In this document: positions 1 to 8,662 of the stretch, piece after piece
Numbering within the stretch: the stretch's first letter is position 1
Layout: each line of letters begins with the position of its first letter
NCBI GenBank assembly: GCA_934394585.1
Contig: CAKRQU010000005.1
Span: 1-64,000 of the forward strand
Direction of reading: 5' to 3'
DNA: 64,000 nt
From: an uncultured Eubacteriales bacterium
Lineage (GTDB): Bacteria > Bacillota > Clostridia > Oscillospirales > CAG-272
Notes under the pieces: generated by a model
What the model saw: the letters and a program-made list of their open reading frames with translations, nothing else
Database searches by the model: none
Told to the model about the DNA's origin: nothing
Translations under genes and position numbers: made by a program

Positions 1-50
1 GCTTTGTAAGCGATCCTTTTGTCGCGCAAAAATTAAATATATGTAACTGA

Positions 51-106
51 TAAGCAGGCAGAGCTGCACGAATTTTTATTCGTGCAGCTCTGCCTGCTTA
101 AATTTT
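51..106 (+). terminator. Intrinsic terminator of an upstream gene outside the window
   Basis: A perfect 22-bp inverted repeat (51-72 with 79-100) encloses a 6-base loop and is followed by a T-rich run. It probably ends a transcript entering from the left edge. Confidence 0.8.
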
Positions 107-195
107 TTCGCGGCATTTTACCCTTGCGGCACAGACCGCGAAGCGGTGGAAGGGTTGACCGAGCGGAATGGCGCGCCACCGCATAATAATTTATG

Positions 196-223
196 ATATT
201 TTTCCCGCTGCGGGGGAAAATAT
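196..223 (+). other. Leader hairpin before the prepilin-like gene
   Basis: The arms ATATTTT (196-202) and AAAATAT (217-223) flank a short CCCGC/GCGGG stem, about 20 bases upstream of the AAAGGAG ribosome site. It could be an attenuator or an mRNA-stabilising hairpin. Just before it, GCGGTGG (143-149) and CCACCGC (176-182) form a second inverted repeat in a GC-rich patch. Confidence 0.35.
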
Positions 224-259
224 AAAAAAATATTTTTATTCTTAAAAGGAGAAAAAATC

Positions 260-2428
260 ATGACTAAGAAAACCAGAAGACATGCTTTCACGGTTGTAGA
301 GCTGGTAATCGTCATCGCAGTTATCGCCATTCTGGCGGCTGTGCTGATACCGACTTATGCAAACCTCGTGAAAAAAGCAAACGAAGCGACAGCACTCGTG
401 GACGCGAAAAACGCCGTGACAGAGATGCTGGCAAACATGCTCAGCACAGACGATGCGAGCGATATTCTTGTAATATCCAAAAAAGGCAATTATGCCTACA
501 TAAACGGATATTCTGCAAAAGAAGGTCGCATTGTTGAGTACAAGGACAATCCGATAGACCTCAATACGAACATAACTATGCTTACGGACGTGGCAAATCC
601 TACGGATTTTTACAATAAAGCCAAGGCGCTTAAAAACCAGCTTTTGGATGCTTCCAACGGCGCGCTGAAAGCTTCCACCGATGAAATCTCAGAGTGGCGC
701 GACACTGAAAAGCTTAACGGCGAGGGCGGTGTAGTAGAGCAGCTCGGTTTCAAGAGAGATGAAATGGTTATTTTCGCCGATATCGAAATCGTAGTGGAAA
801 AATTTGAAACACATACGCACACATGGGACAAAGAATGGACATTTGACAGCACAAATCACTGGCATGTATGTACATCTTGCGGAGCGACGGACAGTAAGAT
901 AGCGCACTCTTATACAAATGGCGTATGCGTATGCGGTAAGGTAAATCCGAATCCCAGCACCCATACTCACGATTACAATAAGCAGAATGTAGCAGCAGAA
1001 TATCAGGCAACACCTGCTACTTGCGAGGCACCGGCAACATACTATTATTCCTGCGCATGCGGCGAAAAGACTACGGAAAAAGATCCGTTTACATACGGAA
1101 ATGCTCTCGGACATAGCTGGGATGCCGGCAAAGTAACAAAAGAAGCAAGCTGCACAGAAGCAGGCGAAAAGACATTCACATGTACACGTTGCCCCAAGAC
1201 AAAGACAGAAACAATTGCTGCAACGGGGCATAGCTATGATACCACAACATGGAAATCCGATGATAATAACCACTGGAATGTATGCACAAAGTGCGGAGCA
1301 ACGACTGGCAACGCAGCGCATACATGGAAAGAAACCGTAAAAAAACAGGCATCCTGTGAGAAAACAGGCGTTAGGGAAAAGGTATGCACTGTATGCGGAA
1401 AGAACGGTGCGGACGAAACAATCCCCGCTACAGGTCATACTTGGGGCGATTGGAAAGTAACAGCTGCTACTTGCACGGAAAACGGCTCGCAGACACGTAC
1501 ATGTTCTAAATGCAGTGCTACTGAAACAAAGCCCGGTGACAAGGCTACAGGACATAAATGGGGCGAGTGGACTATAGACGCGAATACATATAAAAAGACT
1601 CGTAAGTGCTCTGTATGTAACACCGAAGAAGAACTGAAGCTGGAAGATGTCATTACAGCGGCTAATGAAAAGCTGAAAGGAACCACTCCTGTAACAGTTA
1701 CTGACGTTATGGGCATAATAGGAAAAGAGCTGGAAGAAGATATTGAATATTTTGCACAGTATATGGCAATAAAGCTTGATTCAGGATCTGCTAGTACTAA
1801 AGGTGAAAAAAACTGTGTTCTTTGGGACAGTGTCAATAATGTTTTCTGCTTTACTGATAATAGCGCTGCTATAAAGTATGTCAATGAAGATGGAATAAGC
1901 TCGGTTGATTACAAGTGGAAGTATTGGAAAATAGTTACGGGAAAAGAAGGATATAAGGTAAGCCCTGTTTATAGCAACTATCTTGCTAGCGGCTATGTGA
2001 CAAATGTTGTTTTAGGCCCCAATAATACTACTGTAGGAATGAAAACTGGCCTTGATGTTGGCACAAATGAAATAACAAAAATATATATATATGATAGTTA
2101 TCAGTCCAATAATAATGAACACGCGAAGAATCCTCAATTAATAATAAGAACAATCGGTGAAAATGTAGAGATTGAAATAGAGAGAGCTAAATCCGTAACG
2201 CACTATGGAACAGCTACGAACGTAAAAATCGTAAACAATCACAAATCTACAAGCGGAATGAAGTATTATGAAAAAGGCACGATCACTGGTTCAATTACAG
2301 TTGGAAGAACTGCCACAACTGGTAGTGCAAAAATTATTATAGATATCAGCGACAAAGCAGCAAACGTTGGAAAAGTAAATATAACAGTTTCTGATCCGAC
2401 TGGCAGTATACAAACAATCAATAAATAA
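260..2428 (+). CDS. Prepilin-like protein with Cys/His-rich surface repeats
   Basis: The 722-residue product starts with a type IV prepilin-type leader: a basic MTKKTRRHA, then FTVVEL (Glu at mature position 5) and a hydrophobic helix to about residue 34. The residue before the predicted cleavage is Ala, not the usual Gly. Residues about 183-460 hold tandem repeats with six CxxC and two CxC pairs and recurrent GH and HTW motifs, the kind of repeat seen in clostridial surface proteins and possibly metal-binding. The C-terminal 260 residues are unlike anything I recognise. No pilus assembly genes are nearby, so a pseudopilin or surface adhesin exported by machinery encoded elsewhere is the inference. 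The start has a clear AAAGGAG site 8 bases upstream. Confidence 0.8.
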   Translation: MTKKTRRHAFTVVELVIVIAVIAILAAVLIPTYANLVKKANEATALVDAKNAVTEMLANMLSTDDASDILVISKKGNYAYINGYSAKEGRIVEYKDNPIDLNTNITMLTDVANPTDFYNKAKALKNQLLDASNGALKASTDEISEWRDTEKLNGEGGVVEQLGFKRDEMVIFADIEIVVEKFETHTHTWDKEWTFDSTNHWHVCTSCGATDSKIAHSYTNGVCVCGKVNPNPSTHTHDYNKQNVAAEYQATPATCEAPATYYYSCACGEKTTEKDPFTYGNALGHSWDAGKVTKEASCTEAGEKTFTCTRCPKTKTETIAATGHSYDTTTWKSDDNNHWNVCTKCGATTGNAAHTWKETVKKQASCEKTGVREKVCTVCGKNGADETIPATGHTWGDWKVTAATCTENGSQTRTCSKCSATETKPGDKATGHKWGEWTIDANTYKKTRKCSVCNTEEELKLEDVITAANEKLKGTTPVTVTDVMGIIGKELEEDIEYFAQYMAIKLDSGSASTKGEKNCVLWDSVNNVFCFTDNSAAIKYVNEDGISSVDYKWKYWKIVTGKEGYKVSPVYSNYLASGYVTNVVLGPNNTTVGMKTGLDVGTNEITKIYIYDSYQSNNNEHAKNPQLIIRTIGENVEIEIERAKSVTHYGTATNVKIVNNHKSTSGMKYYEKGTITGSITVGRTATTGSAKIIIDISDKAANVGKVNITVSDPTGSIQTINK

Positions 2429-2507
2429 TAATTTCTAAATCGGCAATGATTTAACCAAGCTATCTTTCTCCTTTAATATATTTCCCGCGCACGATGTGCG
2501 CACCCGC

Positions 2508-2547
2508 AAAAAAGCTGCCCGCGGCGAGAGCCGCGGGCAGCTTTTTT
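2508..2547. terminator. Bidirectional terminator
   Basis: A perfect 18-bp stem (2508-2525 with 2530-2547) has a GAGA loop and A/T runs at both ends. It lies between the convergent prepilin-like gene and guaA and can serve both. Confidence 0.92.
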
Positions 2548-2628
2548 ATTTATATTATGTGTTACACGTGCTTGCGCGTATGTGCCCCTGTCTCGGCGAC
2601 GCCAACACACACGCTTGCGCGTATGTGT

Positions 2629-4470
2629 TCATTCCCATTCGACGGTAGCGGGGGGTTTGCCCGTCACGTCATACATCACGAGATCAATTTTATCGGAGAA
2701 TTTCGCATAGATTTCGCTTGCTATCTCGGAAAGCACATTCTCATCGAAATCTTTCCCGGGGACAGCGGCACGTGCCGTCATGAAATCGCCCGTTACCACG
2801 GCGCGTACAGCTACGCTGTATTTACTTCCGTCCGACGAAACGGGGAGCAATACGGCAAATGTCTGGCTGATTTTTTTGGTGGCGAGTTTTGCCGTGACTA
2901 TGGCATCCAGTTCACGGAGCAGATCCGTGGAGTCTTCATTTATATGGAGCGGCTTTATTTTCAGCTCGCCTACGGAATCTTTGCCTATCACATACGCCAC
3001 GCGGTTTATGGCGGAAATTTTATTGGGTATTTCGCGGGCAAGCTCGAAAAGCTCGCCTGTGGCGATTTTTCCCGCGAGAATAGCCAGACTGCGATAGCTT
3101 CTGTTATCGCCCTGCACGCCTACGCTGTGAATAGGTGCTATCACGGCGCTCATACCTGCGGGAACGAAAGTTTTCAGTGCGGTTTCCGCATCGGCGGGAA
3201 CCTCGGCGGCGCTTTCCGTGCAGATTATACGCACGCCAAGACCCGGACCCGGGAACGGCTGACGCGAAGCGATTGATTCATCCAGCCCGAGCATGCGCGC
3301 GACCTGACGGACTTCATCTTTGTGCCAGTCCCAGTTTGTTTCTATTATCAGTCCTTTTTCACGTGCGCGGCGGACTATATCGACATCATTGTGATGGGTT
3401 TTTATTTTGTGCGCATAACCGGAAACATCGGGATTTCCGCTTTCGATAAGGTCGGGGCGGAGAGTACCCTGTGCGAGAAATGTGGTATCAAAATCGATAT
3501 CCAGACTTTCGGCGGCTTCGCGGGTGACTTTTATAAACATGGAGCCTATTATTTTACGCTTCATTTCGGGATCGCAGGTCTTTGCGAGCGGACCTATTAT
3601 ATTGCCGTTTCCGTCATCCACCGTATCATAGAAAAATGTTTTGGCTGCATTTACGCGCTTCATATTGACAAGACCGAGCGAGCTTAAATTTTCACATATA
3701 ATATCGCTTTCGTTTTTGCGCATCATGCCGTGATCTATATGTATGGCATATACATTTTCCGGCGGGAGAGCTTTTGTGAGGAGCGCGGCTGTGACGGCGC
3801 TGTCCACACCGCCCGAAACGAGTACCATTACTTTTCTCGTGCCGACGCGTCTGCGTATCATATCGACAGAGGTTTGTATTCTGTCCTCCAGCGCATAAAC
3901 TTCTTTGAGCACACATACGCCGCGGAGGAAGTTTTCCAGCATGGTTTTGCCGTTTTCGGAAAGTTCCACTTCGGGATGGAACTGTACGCCGATGATTTTG
4001 CGGCTCTTATCGTAAATGGCGGCGACCACATCGCCCGTTTTGCCGACGCATTCAAAACCGTCTGCCAGAACTTTCACGGCGTCGCCATGGCTCATTAGAA
4101 CAGCCTGTTTTGCTTCGAGTCCGGCAAAGAGAGGGCAGGATGTATCTATATCGATGACAGTCTGACCGTATTCTGTTTTTACTTCGGGAAGCACTTTTCC
4201 GCCGAAATGCTCGTTTATCAGCTGCATTCCGTAGCATATACCGAGTATCGGTTTGCCCAGCTCGAAAATATCGGGATCGTATTTCGGTGCGCCTTCGCTC
4301 CATACGCTGGAGGGACCGCCGCTGAGGATAATCGCATTGTAATCCTTTAATTTTTCAATATCGGTACCGAGAGCGAATATATCGGAATATACGCCCGCCT
4401 CGCGCACCTTTCTGTCGATTACTTTGGTATACTGACCGCCGCAATCGAGTATGACTACTTTTTCTTTCAT
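2629..4470 (-). CDS. guaA: GMP synthase (glutamine-hydrolysing), long form
   Basis: Converts XMP to GMP using glutamine and ATP. The N-terminal class I amidotransferase domain has the nucleophile in GICYGMQ and the His/Glu pair in FHPEV. The PP-loop ATPase domain has LVSGGVDSAV, and the protein ends in the family's KPPATVEWE-type tail. At 613 residues it is about 100 longer than the usual bacterial enzyme of roughly 510-525. The extra length lies in the C-terminal dimerisation region, between the PFPGPGLGVR motif and the end. The gene stands alone, convergent with the prepilin-like gene, with its own sigma-A promoter. Confidence 0.96.
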   Translation of the reverse strand: MKEKVVILDCGGQYTKVIDRKVREAGVYSDIFALGTDIEKLKDYNAIILSGGPSSVWSEGAPKYDPDIFELGKPILGICYGMQLINEHFGGKVLPEVKTEYGQTVIDIDTSCPLFAGLEAKQAVLMSHGDAVKVLADGFECVGKTGDVVAAIYDKSRKIIGVQFHPEVELSENGKTMLENFLRGVCVLKEVYALEDRIQTSVDMIRRRVGTRKVMVLVSGGVDSAVTAALLTKALPPENVYAIHIDHGMMRKNESDIICENLSSLGLVNMKRVNAAKTFFYDTVDDGNGNIIGPLAKTCDPEMKRKIIGSMFIKVTREAAESLDIDFDTTFLAQGTLRPDLIESGNPDVSGYAHKIKTHHNDVDIVRRAREKGLIIETNWDWHKDEVRQVARMLGLDESIASRQPFPGPGLGVRIICTESAAEVPADAETALKTFVPAGMSAVIAPIHSVGVQGDNRSYRSLAILAGKIATGELFELAREIPNKISAINRVAYVIGKDSVGELKIKPLHINEDSTDLLRELDAIVTAKLATKKISQTFAVLLPVSSDGSKYSVAVRAVVTGDFMTARAAVPGKDFDENVLSEIASEIYAKFSDKIDLVMYDVTGKPPATVEWE

Positions 4471-4507
4471 CGTGGTTTAAAAGCCTTTCACAAAAATAAT
4501 ATAATTT

Positions 4508-4536
4508 ATTATACAACATAGCGATGCGTTTTTCAA
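4508..4536 (-). promoter_or_regulatory. Sigma-A promoter of guaA
   Basis: On the minus strand TTGAAA (4531-4536) and TATAAT (4508-4513) are separated by 17 bases, about 40 bases upstream of the guaA start. Confidence 0.8.
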
Positions 4537-4630
4537 GTGCCTTGGAGCAAAATTTATGATAAAGAAGCGGATTATGTCAAAAAAACTTGTTTTGAGCAGT
4601 TGTCAAATTGCACAATTGTTTCTTTTTCGG

Positions 4631-4648
4631 TTTGTATAAATATACAAA
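4631..4648. promoter_or_regulatory. Palindrome upstream of the M6 protease promoter
   Basis: TTTGTATA-AA-TATACAAA is a perfect 8-bp inverted repeat ending 25 bases before the -35 box. Its position suits an activator or repressor site; no binding protein is evident. Confidence 0.4.
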
Positions 4649-4673
4649 AAGAACGGGCGGATAATAAGTTCAC

Positions 4674-4702
4674 TTGACTTTGCCGTGCTTTTGCTATATT
4701 AT
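4674..4702 (+). promoter_or_regulatory. Sigma-A promoter for the small peptide and M6 protease
   Basis: TTGACT (4674-4679), a 17-base spacer and TATTAT (4697-4702). It lies 52 bases before the 30-residue ORF. Confidence 0.7.
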
Positions 4703-4754
4703 AATTATAATTATAGATTTAATTACCGCATGGCGGTTTTGACGGAGGTTTTTT

Positions 4755-4847
4755 ATGAAGCATCAGACGCTTATACGTATTGCCGCTGTATTTTTTGCGG
4801 CTCTCATGGTATTGGGAAGTGCCGCTGTACTGCTTTTGTATCTGTAA
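4755..4847 (+). CDS. 30-residue single-span membrane peptide
   Basis: A very short frame (MKHQTLIRIAAVFF..., ending LLLYL) sits directly behind a perfect GGAGG (4744-4748) and downstream of a good promoter, 25 bases before the M6 protease start. The product has a short basic N-terminus and one long hydrophobic stretch, so it would span the membrane once. It may be a genuine small membrane protein or a leader peptide coupling translation to the protease. No homology is recognised. Confidence 0.55.
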   Translation: MKHQTLIRIAAVFFAALMVLGSAAVLLLYL

Positions 4848-4872
4848 GTTTTTATTCCCGGGAGGAAAATAT

Positions 4873-7356
4873 ATGAAAAAATCTTTTATTAGCAGATTTG
4901 CCGCCCTTCTTTTTGCCGCAGCAATGATAATCTGCACATTTCCCGCCGCTGTTCTGCACGCAGATAACGCGGTGACAAGCGAAACCGTCACGGCTGTTTC
5001 CGACGACGGTCTTGTTTACGACAGAGAATGCTTCGAGCCTATTCCGCTCCTCGTGATAAGAATATCTTTTGACGCAAACGGAAACGGCAAAAACGATTAC
5101 GATCCCGAAAATCCCACTAAGCTGATAAACAAGGATTCCGATTGCTACGGAGAGCAGTGGATTTATTCAAAACCCGACCCGTGGTATACCACGCTTTTTG
5201 ATGACGAATACAAATCGCTGAAAAATTACTACAAGGAAATTTCGGACGGGAAATTCTGGTTTTATCCCGCAGAGGAAACCGAAGGCACGGCAAACGACGG
5301 CATAATCGACGTGGTGATAAATCAGAAGCATCCCGATGCGATATACGGTCACAACGAAGCGTCGAAAACAAGATGGGCAAACGAACGTGCCCTAGCGCTG
5401 AAGGCTGCCGATGAATACATAGACTTTTCCAAATACGACAAGGACGGAAACGGCGATCTGAGTAAGCAGGAGCTGGCTGTCATGTTTGTGATGGGAGGCG
5501 TGGAGGCTTCCTCATCATATAAAGGCGATTCGCAGAAGTATTTCTACAATCATGCTCACTATACAAGCGGCGGTTCTACAAAGCTGGACGGCGTGAAGGT
5601 ATGCGGCAACGGTTTTGTGCGCGTAGGTGAATATGTCGGAAGCGAAAGAACGCTCACTGTCGGCACCATAGCGCACGAGCTGGGGCATTTCCTCGGTGCG
5701 ATAGACCTTTACGACACATCGAAAACCTCAAATAAGTACAATGATTGTGTAGGCTATATGTCGCTGATGGCGAGCGGAAGCCACGGACGTAAAGACGGAG
5801 AAGCGAGCGGTCAGTCGCCGGCGCATCTTGACCCGTATCACGCGATAAAATTCGGTTTCTGCGGATATATGCCCGCTTCAAACGGCGAATATACTCTTTA
5901 TTCGCGTCAGAGTACCGAGGGCAAATATTCCGTAATACGCATAAATACGCCTGATCCGCGCGAATATTATCTCATCGAAAACAGATATAATAATTCCGCG
6001 GATGATAAAATGTATTTTGATTCCAATTCTTATGACCAGAAGGGAATAGTTATCTGGCACGTGGACGAATCCGTAACAACGGGCAACAAATCGGGTGTGG
6101 GCAGTGATCCCGCTGTGGCTATACTCAGCACATCATCCGGCATAAGCGGATCTTCCAATGTGGCTTTCCGCAACAGTGAAAACGATCTCGACCGCAGAAA
6201 GCAGTTTATAAACACAAATTACAAATTCCCCGAGAGCAAAACGTGGTACACGCTTCTCACAGAGGAGCAGGCGGACGGATTTACCGTCACGGTGAATATT
6301 CTTTCCGCGGCTTCAAACGAGATGAAAATAAAAGTAAATATTTCGCATACGGCAGGTCCATATGCAAGCACCGTCGTGACGGATAAAACAATGGACAGCC
6401 TCACCATCGCCTCCACGATAAAAACGATGAACGGCGGCAAATTTGTTTCCTGCGGCTATATTCTTTCCGAAAAATCCTCGTTTACGGATGACGAGGGCAT
6501 AAAGGCGGAATGCAAACTCGATGCAAACGGTTGTTTTGAGCATACGTTTACGGGGCTTGCGAGCGGAAAAAAATATTTCTATCGCGTTTATATAGAAAGC
6601 GATCTCGGCACGACATATTATGACGGCAGCGCCATCACGCTTTATCCCACGGTAGAAAGAGAATATGCCACATTCTATCTCTGCCAGAATATGCCAGGCA
6701 CGCGCGGCGGCTTTTACGGAGTGAAGGTTTATCCCGGAAAAACTCTCACATATTCGCTGAGAATGACACGAAACGGATATGAATTCGGCGGCTGGTATTT
6801 CAATGAGAATTTCACGGGCGACAGATATGACATGTCTGAAGTGAAAAACGATAAAAAGGACGTTTATCTCTATGCGAAATGGATAAAATCTTCCGAGGCG
6901 GCTGTACTGAAATTCGAAAACGCAAAGCCAGCGTATACCGTTTATGCGACGGAAGTGGGAGATACATTTATCGTTCCCGTGGCGGAGAGCCGCGCGGGAT
7001 ATACATTCTGCGGATGGTATGCCGATACGGAATATGAAAGCGAATTTGATTTCAGCAAGCCTGCCGATGAAGCGGGAGAAATTTCGATTTATGCAAAATG
7101 GGTAAAGGACGGCGAAACCGAGCCGGAAACCACAGTCACGACGGAAACCGCGACCACCGCGACTACGGCTGCCACCGAAACCACCGCAACCGCAGGGACG
7201 ACGGATATATCTGTGTCCGATACGGCGACCACGGGTGACGCAAATACGGAAAAAGACGGTCTTTCGGCTCCTGTCATAACAGTGATAGTTTCCGTAGTGA
7301 TAATTCTCGCCGTCGCGGCAATTGTCGTAACGATGAAAAAGAAAAAGAGCAAATAA
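4873..7356 (+). CDS. M6-family metalloprotease, secreted and membrane-anchored
   Basis: 827 residues. The start chosen is the ATG behind GGGAGG (4860-4865); it gives a clean signal peptide (MKKSFISRF... to about residue 30). The catalytic zinc motif HELGHFLGAIDLYD lies near residue 268. A DKDGNGDLS EF-hand-like loop is near 185-205. A fibronectin III-like region spans about 490-590, two Listeria-Bacteroides-type repeats (GWY ... YAKW) about 596-747, a Thr-rich stalk 750-795, and a transmembrane helix about 797-820 with a lysine tail. It should sit on the outer face of the membrane, degrading extracellular protein. A leaderless paralogue lies at 9.6-11.1 kb. Confidence 0.9.
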   Translation: MKKSFISRFAALLFAAAMIICTFPAAVLHADNAVTSETVTAVSDDGLVYDRECFEPIPLLVIRISFDANGNGKNDYDPENPTKLINKDSDCYGEQWIYSKPDPWYTTLFDDEYKSLKNYYKEISDGKFWFYPAEETEGTANDGIIDVVINQKHPDAIYGHNEASKTRWANERALALKAADEYIDFSKYDKDGNGDLSKQELAVMFVMGGVEASSSYKGDSQKYFYNHAHYTSGGSTKLDGVKVCGNGFVRVGEYVGSERTLTVGTIAHELGHFLGAIDLYDTSKTSNKYNDCVGYMSLMASGSHGRKDGEASGQSPAHLDPYHAIKFGFCGYMPASNGEYTLYSRQSTEGKYSVIRINTPDPREYYLIENRYNNSADDKMYFDSNSYDQKGIVIWHVDESVTTGNKSGVGSDPAVAILSTSSGISGSSNVAFRNSENDLDRRKQFINTNYKFPESKTWYTLLTEEQADGFTVTVNILSAASNEMKIKVNISHTAGPYASTVVTDKTMDSLTIASTIKTMNGGKFVSCGYILSEKSSFTDDEGIKAECKLDANGCFEHTFTGLASGKKYFYRVYIESDLGTTYYDGSAITLYPTVEREYATFYLCQNMPGTRGGFYGVKVYPGKTLTYSLRMTRNGYEFGGWYFNENFTGDRYDMSEVKNDKKDVYLYAKWIKSSEAAVLKFENAKPAYTVYATEVGDTFIVPVAESRAGYTFCGWYADTEYESEFDFSKPADEAGEISIYAKWVKDGETEPETTVTTETATTATTAATETTATAGTTDISVSDTATTGDANTEKDGLSAPVITVIVSVVIILAVAAIVVTMKKKKSK

Positions 7357-7366
7357 AACCCGAGAT

Positions 7367-7396
7367 AAAGAGGGAATCCGCAAGGATTCCCTCTTT
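7367..7396 (+). terminator. Hairpin after the M6 protease
   Basis: A 13-bp perfect stem (7367-7379 with 7384-7396) has a GCAA loop and a short T run inside its 3' arm. It separates the protease from manA 25 bases later, so read-through is possible. Confidence 0.7.
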
Positions 7397-7421
7397 ACGG
7401 AAAGCAAAAGGAGAAATAAAT

Positions 7422-8354
7422 ATGAAATATCCCGTAAAACTGAAACCCGTGACAAAGCAGATTATCTGGGGAGGAACACGCCTTTCTACGGAATACGGCA
7501 TAGGAACGCCAGGCGAAAAAACAGCCGAGGCATGGGAACTGACCTGTCGCCCCGACGGTGTAAACGAGATAGAAAACGGCGAGTATGCCGGCAGACTTTT
7601 TTCCGATTATATAAAAGAAAATCCCGAGTATGTATCGGAAGGTTTTGCGGGTGATCGTTTTCCTCTGCTGATAAAGCTCATCGATGCGGAAGCCGATCTT
7701 TCCATACAGGTGCATCCCGACAACGAGTATGCTGCCGCGCATACCGACGATCTCGGCAAAACGGAAATGTGGTATATCGTTTCCGCCGCTCCCGATGCGA
7801 AAATAATATACGGTCTGAAAAAGAAATACACTTCCGATGAAATACGCGCGGCTATAGCCGCAGGCACGCTGGAAGAACTGATGAATTATGTTCCCGTAAA
7901 GGCAGGAGAGGCATATTTCATTCCTTCCGGCTTGGTTCATGCGATATGCCACGGTATACTTATCGCGGAAATCCAGCAGAATTCAAATATCACATATCGC
8001 GTATATGATTACAACAGGCGCCAGCCGGACGGCTCGCTACGCGCGCTCCATGTGGACGATGCTCTCGCCGTGATAGAGCGTTTTGACGAAAACGCCGTGA
8101 AATCCGTGCACGAAGGCGATATCATAGCAAAATGCAGATATTTTACCGTGCGTCATATTTCAGTTTCGGGCAAAGAGGCGCTTTCTGCCGACAAAAACAG
8201 CTTTGTAAATCTGCTTTGCACAGACGGAAATGCAGAGATACTCTGCGGTAATTCCGTATATTCCATATCAAAAGGCGAAAGCTACTTTATCCCAGCCGGC
8301 ATGGGCGATTTCGAAATATCGGGAAATGCCGAAGTGATAGTGACCACGCTCTGA
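7422..8354 (+). CDS. manA: Class I mannose-6-phosphate isomerase
   Basis: Interconverts mannose 6-phosphate and fructose 6-phosphate, linking mannose to glycolysis and to GDP-mannose synthesis. At 310 residues it is the short type I form found in Firmicutes. Zinc-site and active-site motifs are visible: QVHPDNEYA near 97, GKTEMWYI near 111, IPSGLVHAI near 165 and the Arg-containing NITYRVYDYNR near 190. The ribosome site is AAAAGGAG. No sugar transporter is adjacent, so its source of mannose 6-phosphate is not shown here. Confidence 0.94.
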   Translation: MKYPVKLKPVTKQIIWGGTRLSTEYGIGTPGEKTAEAWELTCRPDGVNEIENGEYAGRLFSDYIKENPEYVSEGFAGDRFPLLIKLIDAEADLSIQVHPDNEYAAAHTDDLGKTEMWYIVSAAPDAKIIYGLKKKYTSDEIRAAIAAGTLEELMNYVPVKAGEAYFIPSGLVHAICHGILIAEIQQNSNITYRVYDYNRRQPDGSLRALHVDDALAVIERFDENAVKSVHEGDIIAKCRYFTVRHISVSGKEALSADKNSFVNLLCTDGNAEILCGNSVYSISKGESYFIPAGMGDFEISGNAEVIVTTL

Positions 8355-8357
8355 GTG

Positions 8358-8390
8358 AAAAAAGACCCATGAAATTCATGGGTCTTTTTT
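8358..8390. terminator. Bidirectional terminator
   Basis: A 14-bp stem (8358-8371 with 8377-8390) with A6 and T6 ends lies between manA and the convergent small Cys-rich gene, whose TGA overlaps its last base. Confidence 0.9.
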
Positions 8391-8605
8391 CATGAAACGG
8401 TACCGCCGCGGATTTTTCCGTTTATTTCGTATATTTCCATTTTCCCTTCGATATACGGCATATACATTTCCAGCCCGTCGGGACACGAAACGCCGTCGCA
8501 ACCGCTGCATCCGGCGCAATCTCCGCCGCCGAGAGAACGGCGCACTATCGCTTCTCGTTCCGCGCGCGTGGTATTTTTTATCAGATATTTTTCTCTTGAA
8601 TCCAT
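8390..8605 (-). CDS. Small Cys-rich protein of unknown function
   Basis: 71 residues. The centre carries GGGDCAGCSGCDGVSC, four cysteines in the pattern C-x2-C-x2-C-x4-C that could hold a metal or Fe-S cluster. The start is well supported: ATG at 8605 with GGAGGTG seven bases upstream. It is the last gene after the MGMT-M6-dehydrogenase row on the minus strand, 57 bases beyond the dehydrogenase stop. Its ribosome site lies in the 3' arm of the preceding hairpin, so expression may depend on that structure. I do not recognise the family. Confidence 0.65.
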   Translation of the reverse strand: MDSREKYLIKNTTRAEREAIVRRSLGGGDCAGCSGCDGVSCPDGLEMYMPYIEGKMEIYEINGKIRGGTVS

Positions 8606-8609
8606 AAAA

Positions 8610-8640
8610 ACACCTCCGCAAAAAGTTTTTGCAGAGGTGT
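8610..8640 (-). terminator. Hairpin ending the dehydrogenase transcript and covering the next ribosome site
   Basis: Minus-strand arms ACACCTC-GCAAAAA-type and complement (8610-8624 with 8626-8640, one mismatch) are followed by TTTTT. The 3' arm contains the GGAGGTG that serves the 71-residue gene. It can act as a terminator or as a switch that hides that ribosome site. Confidence 0.65.
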
Positions 8641-8662
8641 ATATTTTTATGCATCCGCTTTT

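Noticed and set aside
2570..2627. Two copies of GCTTGCGCGTATGTG, 43 bases apart, after guaA
   Set aside because: Only two short copies, no further structure; too little to call a repeat family.
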